From Marixanthomonas sp002364245 (lineage in GTDB: Bacteria > Bacteroidota > Bacteroidia > Flavobacteriales > Flavobacteriaceae): a DNA stretch of 64,000 nucleotides. Numbering within the stretch: position 1 is the stretch's first letter; every line of letters starts with the position of its first letter. The stretch spans positions 56,909 to 120,908 of the forward strand of contig CAXAZF010000010.1 in assembly GCA_963973455.1 (NCBI GenBank). Reading direction: 5' to 3'. Below, piece by piece: positions 24,711-32,554 of this stretch. The position numbers and the translations under genes were made by a program. Below the pieces are notes generated by a model. That model was not told the DNA's origin. It searched no databases and was given only the letters and a program-made list of their open reading frames with translations.

Positions 24711-24829
24711 TACTACTAAAGGGATACTCAAGAATTGTATAAGTTTGATGGTACTCATATCGGTTTTAAATTGAAAAAACTATATTTGCCCGCCTAACTG
24801 ACGGTTGCACGAGACCATTGCAATACATT
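24711..24829 (+). repeat. Degenerate cassette boundary before the outer-membrane protein gene
   Basis: A lone core-like GTTGGCATAA at 24711-24720, a TATATTTG promoter-like box at 24781-24788 without a good -33, and an end (ACGAGACCATTGCAATACATTATG) similar to that before the first DUF6090 gene. These are read as remnants of an attC-like site. The rest of the 225-base gap holds nothing I recognise. Confidence 0.35.
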
Positions 24830-25390
24830 ATGAGAAAAACTATACTACTACTAATAGTCTTTACTTCAAGCTTAGCGAAAGCACAATTTATAAAAGAAAA
24901 ATCAATACATGCTCAAATTGGATATGGTTTAAGCGCACCAAACAATAGCGTTGATGAAATCGTTGACAGCGGATTTTTTGCACAAGGAGAGTTAGTGCTA
25001 AAAGTAGCTTCTTGGGTTGAATTTAGACCGTATGCTGGATTTATTTTAACTAACTCAAATGGAAAAGACCTACATGACAATCCGACTGATGAAAAAGCAG
25101 AATCAAAAGCCTTTTTGCTTGGTGGAAAAACGAGGGTACGTGCACCAATTCCGTGGATAGCACCGTATGTTGAAATTGGTATAGGAACATCAATTGGAAC
25201 GTTTGAAACACTAACAGCGTTTGATAACATTGATAAAAGCGGGGTTATTTATCACATCCCCTTTACACTTGGAGTGGAATTGGGGAAAAACAATAATGTT
25301 GATTTAAGATTGGCTTATTACTTTCAGCCATCTGTAGAACAGTATGCAGGAGCGTTTGCCGTTGGAATAACATTTCCGCTAAATAATTAA
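24830..25390 (+). CDS. Outer-membrane beta-barrel protein (porin-like)
   Basis: A 186-residue protein. ATG 24830 opens the signal peptide (MRKTILLLIVFTSSLAKAQF); a TTG four codons upstream is rejected. The mature part alternates short strands with glycines (SIHAQIGYGLSAPNNS, FAQGELVLKVASWVEFRPYAGF, VDLRLAYYF) and ends in aromatic-hydrophobic FAVGITFPLNN, as small eight-stranded outer-membrane barrels do. No export apparatus or partner is evident. It is possibly the last cassette gene. Confidence 0.75.
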   Translation: MRKTILLLIVFTSSLAKAQFIKEKSIHAQIGYGLSAPNNSVDEIVDSGFFAQGELVLKVASWVEFRPYAGFILTNSNGKDLHDNPTDEKAESKAFLLGGKTRVRAPIPWIAPYVEIGIGTSIGTFETLTAFDNIDKSGVIYHIPFTLGVELGKNNNVDLRLAYYFQPSVEQYAGAFAVGITFPLNN

Positions 25391-25422
25391 AAAAAGCTTA
25401 AAAAGACAGTAGCATTCTTTTT

Positions 25423-25917
25423 ATGGAATATCATTTTAACTTTATTAACGAAAAAGTATACGCTACATGCGGATTGACGCTTTTAAACTATGAAAAAGAA
25501 ACTGAAGGCAACGAATATGCTGCGTGCCGGTTTCAGCTAAGCAAATGGGATATTATCTACAGAAATGCAAAAATAACCCCTAAAAAAACGGGACAGTTTG
25601 TAACGTTTTGGAAACGAAATGAAAACGGAGTTACAGCACCTTTATCTGATAAGGACTTGTTTGATTTTTATATAATAACGGTTAGTGTCAATGACACAAT
25701 GGGTCAGTTTGTTTTCCCGAAGGTTATTCTTATTGACAAAGGAATAATTTCAACTTCTAAAAAAGAAGGAAAAAGAGGTTTTCGCGTGTATCCTCCTTGG
25801 GACACAGCAACTAATAAACGAGCCGTAAAAACCCAACAATGGCAACTAGATTACTATTATGAAATTACGCCGACAACTAACTTAAAAAAGGTAAAAGAGT
25901 TATTTAATATGTATTGA
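25423..25917 (+). CDS. MepB-like protein
   Basis: A 164-residue cytoplasmic protein. GQFVTFWKRNENG, the strand DFYIITVSV, GQFVFPKVILIDKGI, GKRGFRVYPPWD and KTQQWQLDYYYEI match the MepB family (PF08877) along its whole length. The family is named after a staphylococcal gene next to the MepA efflux pump; its biochemical role is unknown. No efflux gene is adjacent here. It starts 32 bases after the barrel-protein stop. Confidence 0.85.
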   Translation: MEYHFNFINEKVYATCGLTLLNYEKETEGNEYAACRFQLSKWDIIYRNAKITPKKTGQFVTFWKRNENGVTAPLSDKDLFDFYIITVSVNDTMGQFVFPKVILIDKGIISTSKKEGKRGFRVYPPWDTATNKRAVKTQQWQLDYYYEITPTTNLKKVKELFNMY

Positions 25918-25945
25918 ACCTTCAATAAACACTGATGTTTAAACT

Positions 25946-25995
25946 AAAAAAAAAAAATGATCATTCTTAATAAATAGAAATGACCATCTTTTTTT
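25946..25995. terminator. Probable bidirectional terminator
   Basis: An A-run and TGATCATT face AATGACCATC and a T-run (25979-25995), giving an imperfect stem between the convergent genes ending at 25917 and 26013. Confidence 0.45.
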
Positions 25996-26012
25996 CTTGT
26001 AATCTCGATATA

Positions 26013-27440
26013 TTATCCTTGTTGCGGCAACTCTCGGGTAAGCCATCCACTTCTACTTGCTGTGGCGATTGCATAAGGTGTAATCCAGAATAAACTAAAC
26101 GTATATAAAATACTATAAGTGTATGCCCAGAAGGATTCAGAAAAATTATAACGTTTGCCATAAAAGATTGCTTGAAAACTCGATAATACCAAAATACTAA
26201 GTAGTGTCGAACTAATAAACAATACTGGGTGCACCATAATAAAGTACAACATAAATAGTAAAAATGGGTAGCACATTATCAGTTTAGTCGCTTGGCTAAA
26301 AAACAATAGCCTTGACCCTGCTTTAGAACCTTCCCTAAAGTCAGTAAACACATACTTTGCCATTGCAATGTTTTCACGAACGTTACTTCTACCCCATCGT
26401 ATAAACATTTTATACAACCCTTTATATTTTTCCGGAACGTTAGTATAAGCATATGCATTCCGCTGAAACAATACGTGGTAACCTTGTTTAAGTATCATAT
26501 TGGTCATAGCTCGGTCTTCGCCAATATCAGATGGTTTCCCCATAAAAGTTTGGTTGATCCATTCTGGTAAGCAAGCAAATACAGTCTTTCTGCGATAAGC
26601 AGCTAAAGCTCCAGGTGTACATAATACAGAGTTAAGTTTACTTTCAGCAGAACGTACAAACTCAAAACTTAATGTAAAACTTACATTCAACATTTTAGGT
26701 AAAAGTGCCTTGCTGTTATTAAGTACACGTATGTTTCCTGCTACTGCACCACAGTTTTCGTTGGTGATAAAAGGACTTACTAAATTTCGTAATGTATCGG
26801 CATTTACAACAGAGTCACTATCTACTGTTACAAATACTTCTCCGCTACCTATATTAAAGCCTCTATATAAAGCGTGACGCTTTCCTTTGTTCTCAGGTTG
26901 TTGGTAAATGGCTACTCGGTCGCCCAATTGTTTTTTTGCTTCTTGCATCCAGTACCACGTATCGTCTTTACTACCATCGTCTATAGCCAATAACTGAATC
27001 TTTTCTACAGGATAGTCGCTTTTTGCCAAACTTTTCAATGTGGCCCATACTTGTTTACCTTCGTTATAAGCAGGAACAATAACAGTTACAGTAGGTAGTT
27101 CATCATCGGTAACCGATGTAACTGGCTTATATCTAAAGTATAGGTAGAGTTGATAGATAAAGAATCCTGCTTTATAAATAAACAGTGATGTAGCTACGGC
27201 GAAGAAAATAAGTCCCCAAGTACTATTAAGTCGTTCCATTCTGAACTGAGCGAAGTCATTTTGCATTTGATATACCAAAAAGGCACCTCCAGCAAGGAGC
27301 AAAAAGGTATTGACCAAAACAAGTATATTCCATGTTTTGGTAGCCTTTTCTGGGGATATAGAGGAAGCACAAAAAATGGAACTTGATTTAGTTCCACTGG
27401 TAGTTTTATTACTTTCTGAAGTAGTGTTTTTTAGATTCAT
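26013..27440 (-). CDS. Processive family 2 glycosyltransferase, membrane-bound
   Basis: A 475-residue inner-membrane protein. Two hydrophobic helices (about 37-57 and 68-95) precede the GT-A domain: TVTVIVPAYNEGKQVW, LLAIDDGSKDDTW, VTVDSDS (DxD) and later GEDRAMT, then FIRWGRS as the (Q/R)xxRW motif of processive synthases. Several C-terminal helices follow. The layout is that of hyaluronan, chitin or poly-GlcNAc synthases of family GT2, which polymerise and export a polysaccharide; the product is not decided. It is single in its direction, with a promoter region carrying inverted repeats upstream. Confidence 0.88.
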   Translation of the reverse strand: MNLKNTTSESNKTTSGTKSSSIFCASSISPEKATKTWNILVLVNTFLLLAGGAFLVYQMQNDFAQFRMERLNSTWGLIFFAVATSLFIYKAGFFIYQLYLYFRYKPVTSVTDDELPTVTVIVPAYNEGKQVWATLKSLAKSDYPVEKIQLLAIDDGSKDDTWYWMQEAKKQLGDRVAIYQQPENKGKRHALYRGFNIGSGEVFVTVDSDSVVNADTLRNLVSPFITNENCGAVAGNIRVLNNSKALLPKMLNVSFTLSFEFVRSAESKLNSVLCTPGALAAYRRKTVFACLPEWINQTFMGKPSDIGEDRAMTNMILKQGYHVLFQRNAYAYTNVPEKYKGLYKMFIRWGRSNVRENIAMAKYVFTDFREGSKAGSRLLFFSQATKLIMCYPFLLFMLYFIMVHPVLFISSTLLSILVLSSFQAIFYGKRYNFSESFWAYTYSILYTFSLFWITPYAIATASRSGWLTRELPQQG

Positions 27441-27558
27441 CTATGCGTAATTGTGTTTTATGTAATGTTTTTAATAATCATCAATAGTGTAGCAATACAT
27501 ATGCCAACGCCGTTTTAAAGGCTTTTGAGACGATTTTCAGGGTCTATACACATCAAAC

Positions 27559-27589
27559 TGTATATTTTTTATACAACTCCTGTATACAG
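27559..27589. promoter_or_regulatory. Two palindromes in a divergent promoter region
   Basis: TGTATATTTTTTATACA (27559-27575) and CTGTATACAG (27580-27589) lie close together in the 307-base gap between the divergently read glycosyltransferase and DUF4256 genes, with further TATACA words either side. This spacing suits a dimeric repressor, but no regulator is identified. The rest of the gap is AT-rich and shows no gene. Confidence 0.35.
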
Positions 27590-27747
27590 CTATACACTTT
27601 ATGGGTATAAATAAATTTATAGTAATGGAGGCATTACATATTAGCAGACCATAATCAACAAAAAGAATCATTATATTTAATAGATAATTCAGTTAAATTG
27701 AAAGAGTTTTAATGAATAAATTATAGCAGAACCAATTTAATAACATC

Positions 27748-28311
27748 ATGACAAACGAAAACCCAAAAGAACTATCCCCAGAACAACGAAATGAATTATT
27801 TGAAGTTTTAAAAACCCGTTTTGAAGAAAATAGGCAACGCCATAAAAACCTTGAATGGGCTAACATACAAGCAAAGTTAGAGGCGAAGCCCAAAAAACTT
27901 TGGGCACTACACGAAATGGAAAGAACCGGTGGAGAACCCGATGTAGTTGGTGTTGATAATGAAGAATATATCTTTTATGATTGTTCACCAGAAAGTCCAA
28001 AAGGTCGCAGGAGTGTTTGTTATGATCGAGAAGGTTTAGAATCAAGAAAAAAGTTTAAACCAAAATACAACGCAATAGATATGGCTGCTGCCATAGGCAT
28101 TGACCTTTTAACAGAAAAACAATATAGAGCGTTACAGAAATTTGGACCTTTCGATACTAAAACATCAAGTTGGATTAAAACCCCAACAGATATAAGAAAA
28201 CTCGGCGGTGCTATATTTGGTGATTATCGCTACGATACTATTTTTATTTATCATAATGGAGCACAATCTTATTATGCTTCTAGAGGTTTTCGGGGTTTGC
28301 TAAAAGTTTAA
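27748..28311 (+). CDS. DUF4256 family protein
   Basis: A 187-residue cytoplasmic protein matching DUF4256 along its length: helical start (LSPEQRNELFEVLKTRF), MERTGGEPDVVG, IFYDCSPESPKGRRSVCYDREGL, AAAIGIDLLTEKQYRALQ, and a C-terminal DTIFIYHNGAQSYY-ASRGFRG. Function unknown. It is divergent from the glycosyltransferase across a long promoter region. Confidence 0.85.
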   Translation: MTNENPKELSPEQRNELFEVLKTRFEENRQRHKNLEWANIQAKLEAKPKKLWALHEMERTGGEPDVVGVDNEEYIFYDCSPESPKGRRSVCYDREGLESRKKFKPKYNAIDMAAAIGIDLLTEKQYRALQKFGPFDTKTSSWIKTPTDIRKLGGAIFGDYRYDTIFIYHNGAQSYYASRGFRGLLKV

Positions 28312-28445
28312 AACCTTCTTAATTCAAAGGAAAGAAGATTTTTAAAGACGACTGTCTGTTATACTTTTGTAAGTTCTCATAAAAGATAGAGTAATTGATA
28401 AAGTATCAACTAAATATTGGGCTCTTACAAACCCATGTTTCAAAA

Positions 28446-28474
28446 TAAAAAAACGCCCTCAATGAGAGCGTCTT
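28446..28474 (-). terminator. Rho-independent terminator of the DUF2911 gene
   Basis: Stem ACGCCCTC/GAGAGCGT (28453-28460 with 28464-28471, one G-T-like mismatch, loop AAT), followed on the minus strand by a U-run (28446-28452). Confidence 0.8.
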
Positions 28475-28496
28475 AATATCAAATATGTGAGAAAGC

Positions 28497-29342
28497 TTAC
28501 ATAGCCCCCCACTCTTTTAATGATTTTTCGTTTAAAGCTATATAATCATCATTACCTGCTTTCTTTGCGAGTTCCATAGACTTTTTAGCAGCTTTAATAG
28601 CACCCTTTTTGTCGCCAGCTTTTGCATAAATTAATGATTGTTGTCTATATTGCCAAAAAGCTGGGTTTTCAGCAGTATTGATAGCTTTATCAATCCAAGT
28701 TTTTGCTTGGTTTATATCTTTACCAGCTTCTAAATAGTATACTGCTGAAGCATAGTAATCATTGGCGCTTGGACCGTTCATTACACGGTCAATTGATGCA
28801 GAAACTTCTTTATCTGTCATTACTTTAATAGGTACCCCTACATAGGTGTTTTCCCAAAGCATTCCAAGATTTGCAGAGTCATGTGCTACATCATCAAAAG
28901 TCATTGTAAATGATTCAATATCCATAGGCATAGAAAAAACTTCAGCCGTAGTTTTTACAGCTACTTTACTTTCATCCCACTTTTGAGGGGTCCCCCAATT
29001 GTTAGCATCACTATAAAAATAAACCTCCCAGTTTTCTTTATTAGGTTTTGTAAAAATAGCGTACGAACCTGGTTTAAGTTCAGTACCGTCTATCATAACT
29101 GGTTTATTAAAAGTAATTGTCGTGTTTTTATTGGCTCCTGTACGCCACATTTTTCCGTAAGGAACAAGTCCGCCAAAAATAGTTCTTTCACGCATAGCTG
29201 GACGGGAGTATTCTAAAGTAATATCGGTTAGTCCCACTGTCTGTTCAATTTTCTGAGAGGGACTGGGTTGTGGAGTTTCAATTTGTGCATACATTCCAAA
29301 GGAAAGCAATGCGGCACAAACAAATAGTAATACGTTTTTCAT
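28497..29342 (-). CDS. Secreted DUF2911 protein with C-terminal TPR helices
   Basis: A 281-residue protein with a signal peptide (MKNVLLFVCAALLSFGMYAQ). The DUF2911 domain (about 30-180) has LEYSRPAMRERTIFGGLVPYGKMWRTGAN, GSYAIFT and GTPQKWDESKVAVK. The last 90 residues form TPR-type helices (AKTWIDKAINTAENPAFWQYRQQ and KKGAIKAAKKSMELAKKAG). Periplasmic; function unknown in the family. Single gene followed by its own terminator. Confidence 0.87.
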   Translation of the reverse strand: MKNVLLFVCAALLSFGMYAQIETPQPSPSQKIEQTVGLTDITLEYSRPAMRERTIFGGLVPYGKMWRTGANKNTTITFNKPVMIDGTELKPGSYAIFTKPNKENWEVYFYSDANNWGTPQKWDESKVAVKTTAEVFSMPMDIESFTMTFDDVAHDSANLGMLWENTYVGVPIKVMTDKEVSASIDRVMNGPSANDYYASAVYYLEAGKDINQAKTWIDKAINTAENPAFWQYRQQSLIYAKAGDKKGAIKAAKKSMELAKKAGNDDYIALNEKSLKEWGAM

Positions 29343-29557
29343 GAGTTGGTATTTTTAGGTTTTTATTTGATTACTAATGTACAACATAGCCTGTTTTTTA
29401 TAGTTAATAAAAACTTAAAATGAGTAAATTAAATAAAGGGTAAACATTCATAAACATTAGCAAAACAGCATCTAAATAGTTTATGAACAAACTGTTAAGT
29501 TTTGTTTAAAGTATTTTATATTTCATAAAACAGTCGTATTTTTAAAACAAAAACGCC

Positions 29558-29671
29558 ATGCTATCATTTATCAAAAATTTATGGAGTTCTCGAAAGAGAA
29601 AAAATGCAGTTAAAACTGAAATTTACAGGCTCATAAGAATGAACAGAAAACTATCTTATAAACGAAGATAG
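29558..29671 (+). CDS. Possible 37-residue basic protein
   Basis: An ATG-initiated frame of 37 codons ending 18 bases before the SRPBCC gene. The product is strikingly basic (many Lys and Arg) with two short amphipathic helices. The length is small enough to occur by chance, but it is the only frame in this 347-base gap that is tightly placed at the head of the operon. It could be a leader peptide or a nucleic-acid-binding microprotein. Confidence 0.35.
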   Translation: MLSFIKNLWSSRKRKNAVKTEIYRLIRMNRKLSYKRR

Positions 29672-29689
29672 TTTCTGCCAAGAGCTTGT

Positions 29690-30157
29690 ATGAAAGTTTA
29701 TCAACTACACACTAAACAACAGTTACCTATATCAAAAAAAGAAGCCTGGGATTTTCTTTCAGCACCTGAAAACCTGAAGGTCATTACTCCAGATTATATG
29801 GGCTTCAACATTGTATCAGGAAGCGATAGAGCTATGTATTCTGGACAAATAATCGAATATGTAGTTACTCCCGTCATGGGCATTAAAACCAAGTGGGTTA
29901 CCGAAATTACACATGTTAAAGACAATGACTATTTTGTAGACGAACAACGTTTTGGCCCCTATTCACTTTGGCACCACAAACATTTTATAAAAGAAATTGA
30001 GGGTGGTGTAGAGATGGAAGATATTGTTCACTACAAACTACCACTAGGGTTTATTGGTCAAATGGTCCATCCTTTTTTAGTGAAACCCAAACTAAATGAA
30101 ATTTTTGAATACCGAAGAAAAAAACTCATCGAGATCTTCGGAGAAATAAGCAAATAA
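29690..30157 (+). CDS. SRPBCC (START-like) ligand-binding protein
   Basis: A 155-residue cytoplasmic protein with the SRPBCC start LPISKKEAWDFLSAPENLKVITPDYMGF, a strand (FVDEQRFGPYSLWHHKHFI) and a C-terminal helix ending in YRRKKLIEIF. The family binds hydrophobic ligands; this subgroup often stands beside photolyases in Bacteroidota. It is 9 bases upstream of the photolyase and surely co-transcribed with it. Confidence 0.85.
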   Translation: MKVYQLHTKQQLPISKKEAWDFLSAPENLKVITPDYMGFNIVSGSDRAMYSGQIIEYVVTPVMGIKTKWVTEITHVKDNDYFVDEQRFGPYSLWHHKHFIKEIEGGVEMEDIVHYKLPLGFIGQMVHPFLVKPKLNEIFEYRRKKLIEIFGEISK

Positions 30158-30166
30158 CAGATTATA

Positions 30167-31471
30167 ATGCAAGATAAATTGAACGTATTTTGGTTTAGAA
30201 GAGATTTACGCCTTGATGACAATATTGGATTCTATAAGGCTCTACATGGTAAACATGCTGTCTTGCCTATTTTTATTTTTGACACTGAAATTTTAGACGA
30301 ATTACCAAAAGATGATGCCCGCGTTACGTTTATATATGAAGAGCTTCAAAAAATGCGTGATGAACTTCAAAAACATGACAGCAGTATTGCTATATATCAT
30401 GGAAAGCCAATCGATGTATTTAAAAAGATAAATTCAGAATATAACATTCAAAACGTTATTACTAATCATGATTATGAACCATATGCAACCAAACGCGATG
30501 GTGAAATAAAGCAGTTTCTTTCAGAAAAAGAAATAGGGTTCTACACCTACAAAGATCAGGTTATATTTGAAAAAGATGAGATTGTTAAAGATGATGGAGA
30601 TCCGTATGTGGTGTACACACCTTATATGAAGCTTTGGAAAAAAACCTTTACTACTGAAAAAGATTTAAAAATATATTATACTAACGACCATTTAAAAAAC
30701 CTAGTACAGCATTCGCGATTACCCAATATAACGTTAAGCGATATGGGATTTGAAAAATCTGCTATTAAAATCCCTGAGTATGATGTAACACCCACCACCA
30801 TTCAACAATATGAAAAAAAACGAAACTTCCCGGCTCAAGATGCAACATCGAATTTAGGCCCACATTTACGTTTTGGAACGGTGAGCATTCGTAAAATGAT
30901 GAAAAAAGCAATCGCTGAAAAAAATGAAACCTTTTGGCAAGAGTTAATCTGGAGGGAGTTCTTTATGCAAATTTTATGGCACTTTCCTAAAACAGTTGAT
31001 ACGGCTTTCAGAAAAAAATATGACCGCGTAGCATGGCGCAATAATAAAGATGAGTTTGAATTATGGAAGCAAGGGAAAACTGGTTACCCACTAGTAGATG
31101 CAGGTATGCGGCAGCTAAACCAGTCTGGATATATGCACAACCGAGTGCGAATGGTTGTTGCTAGTTTTCTTTGTAAGCACCTTTTAATAGACTGGCGTTG
31201 GGGTGAAGCCTATTTTGCTGAAAAGCTATTGGATTATGAACTTGCCAGCAATGTTGGTAACTGGCAATGGGCTGCCGGAAGTGGTGTAGATGCCGCTCCA
31301 TACTTTAGAATTTTTAATCCCACAACCCAAATTGATAAATTTGATAAAAACAAAAAGTACATTAAAGAATGGGTTGAAGAATATGATAGCGATGAATATC
31401 CAGAAAAAATGGTCGATCATAAAGAAGCTCGAGAACGTGCTTTAAACACTTACAAAAAAGCTGTTTCCTAA
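30167..31471 (+). CDS. phrB: Cryptochrome/deoxyribodipyrimidine photolyase
   Basis: A 434-residue flavoprotein. The N-terminal antenna domain starts NVFWFRRDLRLDDN. The FAD domain has WQELIWREFFMQILWHFP, KTGYPLVDAGMRQL, YMHNRVRMVVASFLCKHL, DWRWGE, NVGNWQWAAGSGVDAAPYFRIFNP, all canonical. It repairs UV-induced cyclobutane dimers with blue light, or acts as a related cryptochrome. The conserved Asn-Trp-Gln-Trp region argues for a class I photolyase-type enzyme. Operon with the SRPBCC gene. Confidence 0.93.
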   Translation: MQDKLNVFWFRRDLRLDDNIGFYKALHGKHAVLPIFIFDTEILDELPKDDARVTFIYEELQKMRDELQKHDSSIAIYHGKPIDVFKKINSEYNIQNVITNHDYEPYATKRDGEIKQFLSEKEIGFYTYKDQVIFEKDEIVKDDGDPYVVYTPYMKLWKKTFTTEKDLKIYYTNDHLKNLVQHSRLPNITLSDMGFEKSAIKIPEYDVTPTTIQQYEKKRNFPAQDATSNLGPHLRFGTVSIRKMMKKAIAEKNETFWQELIWREFFMQILWHFPKTVDTAFRKKYDRVAWRNNKDEFELWKQGKTGYPLVDAGMRQLNQSGYMHNRVRMVVASFLCKHLLIDWRWGEAYFAEKLLDYELASNVGNWQWAAGSGVDAAPYFRIFNPTTQIDKFDKNKKYIKEWVEEYDSDEYPEKMVDHKEARERALNTYKKAVS

Positions 31472-31573
31472 ATTTTATTGTAAGAATATTCTACAAAACA
31501 TACACTTTATCGATTTTTTACATATATTTATCGAACATTCTGATTATAAACAGTTTACATAACCCCCAAATCA

Positions 31574-31816
31574 ATGCTTATGGAAACGCTCGCAGATGAA
31601 TTCACCAATGGTGAAATTACAGTGACTTTTAAACCCGAAAAATGCATTCATGCTGAAAAATGTGCCAAAGAACTTTCTGAAGTTTTTAGAACTTCAGTAA
31701 TTCCTTGGATAAATTTAGATGGTGCTGACACCGAACAAGTTATAAGACAAATTCGAAAATGCCCATCGGGTGCACTCAATTTTTGTTACAATAAAAAAGA
31801 GCACGTTGTTAAATAA
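31574..31816 (+). CDS. Small iron-sulfur protein, YjdI-like
   Basis: An 80-residue protein. KCIHAEKC followed by IRKCPSGALNF is the cysteine pattern of the Fer4_19 (YjdI) family, which is thought to hold one Fe-S cluster. The central VIPWINLDGADTEQV is also characteristic. Met 1 or Met 3 may be the start. Role unknown. It lies between photolyase and a coiled-coil protein gene with about 100 bases of space on each side. Confidence 0.85.
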   Translation: MLMETLADEFTNGEITVTFKPEKCIHAEKCAKELSEVFRTSVIPWINLDGADTEQVIRQIRKCPSGALNFCYNKKEHVVK

Positions 31817-31904
31817 ATTTTAATTAGGTGCAAAATTTGGGTTATTTAAAACAATTTTTCTACTCTTGCGGTGTTAAATAACAAACAAACCGAACAAAAT
31901 TACT

Positions 31905-32498
31905 ATGAAGAAAAAACTATTAACCCTACTCCCTTTACTTTTAGTTACCGTCATTCTTTTTGGCCAAGAAAATCCCCAAGCCCAGCCAAAGGATAACAGT
32001 ATTGAAGGGCAGTTTAAAGATGTAGTTGACGAATCTAATAATTACCAAGAATATAAGGTGATTAAAAAGTACCAGATTAATCAATTACGCAAAAATATCT
32101 TAGATTCTGTTTCTGAGTTAGAAAGTAAAATTGCTAGTTCAAAAATTGAAATAGATCAAAAAGCAAGACAAATTGATTCGTTAACAAGTCAATTAAAAAC
32201 CACAAAAGAGGATCTTTCTGTTTCAAAAGAAAAAGAAAATGGTATTGAGATTTTAGGGATTCTTACCCAAAAATCTACCTACAATACCATCATGTGGTCC
32301 ATAATTGTATTGTTGTTAGTTGGTTTGGCATTTTTATTTTACAAATTTAAAAACAGCCATAAAGTAACTAAAAATGCTCAATTGAAATTGGCAGAAACCG
32401 AAATTGATCTAGAAACACATCGCCAAAAAGCATTGGAAAGAGAACAAAAACTGAGACGAAAACTACAAGACGAGGTTAACAAAAACCGAAACAAATAA
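31905..32498 (+). CDS. Exported coiled-coil protein with one internal membrane helix
   Basis: A 197-residue protein with a signal-like start (MKKKLLTLLPLLLVTVILFGQ), a first coiled coil (about 55-110, SELESKIASSKIEIDQKARQ), a membrane helix (about 125-147, IMWSIIVLLLVGLAFLFYKF) and a second charged coiled coil to the end (REQKLRRKLQDEVNKNRNK). No catalytic motif. The shape suggests a membrane-tethered structural or adapter protein. Ends at a strong bidirectional terminator. Confidence 0.78.
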   Translation: MKKKLLTLLPLLLVTVILFGQENPQAQPKDNSIEGQFKDVVDESNNYQEYKVIKKYQINQLRKNILDSVSELESKIASSKIEIDQKARQIDSLTSQLKTTKEDLSVSKEKENGIEILGILTQKSTYNTIMWSIIVLLLVGLAFLFYKFKNSHKVTKNAQLKLAETEIDLETHRQKALEREQKLRRKLQDEVNKNRNK

Positions 32499-32502
32499 TA
32501 TT

Positions 32503-32536
32503 AAAAAAAGCCGCGATTATTTCGCGGCTTTTTTTA
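32503..32536. terminator. Bidirectional rho-independent terminator
   Basis: AAAGCCGCGA and TCGCGGCTTT form a perfect stem with loop TTATT, with an A-run before and a T-run after. It serves the converging coiled-coil gene and murA. Confidence 0.92.
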
Positions 32537-32554
32537 ATCAATAGTTTCTTATGA

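Larger units (their letters stand above)
10236..24829 (+). mobile_element. Integron-like gene-cassette array without visible integrase (CALIN-like)
   Basis: Sixteen genes, all on the + strand, separated by imperfect palindromes. Cassette ends are mutually complementary and cassette-specific: 10236 GTTGGTAGCCATTA with 13050 TAACGGCTACCAAC; 14971 GTTGGCATT with 15415 AATGCCAAC; 15477 GTTGGGCACAATTA with 16531 TAACTGTGCCCAAC; 16677 GTTAGCCTTT with 18008 AAAGGCTAAC; 18037 TGTGGTGC with 18482 GCACCACA; 20853 GTAAGCA with 21267 TGCTTA; 21337 GTTGACTA with 22690 TAGCCAAC. In integrons the inverse core of a cassette's attC is complementary to the start of the same cassette, which is what is seen. No integrase or transposase is present in the window. 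Boundaries to the right of 22.8 kb are degenerate. Confidence 0.6.

Noticed and set aside
24711..24720. GTTGGCATAA as a genuine cassette core
   Set aside because: No complementary TAA...GCCAAC end follows the next gene, so it is at most a relic and was given low confidence.
10236..24829. Prophage, transposon or ICE as explanation of the accessory region
   Set aside because: No integrase, transposase, capsid, relaxase or conjugation gene is present; palindromes differ between junctions, unlike IS ends.
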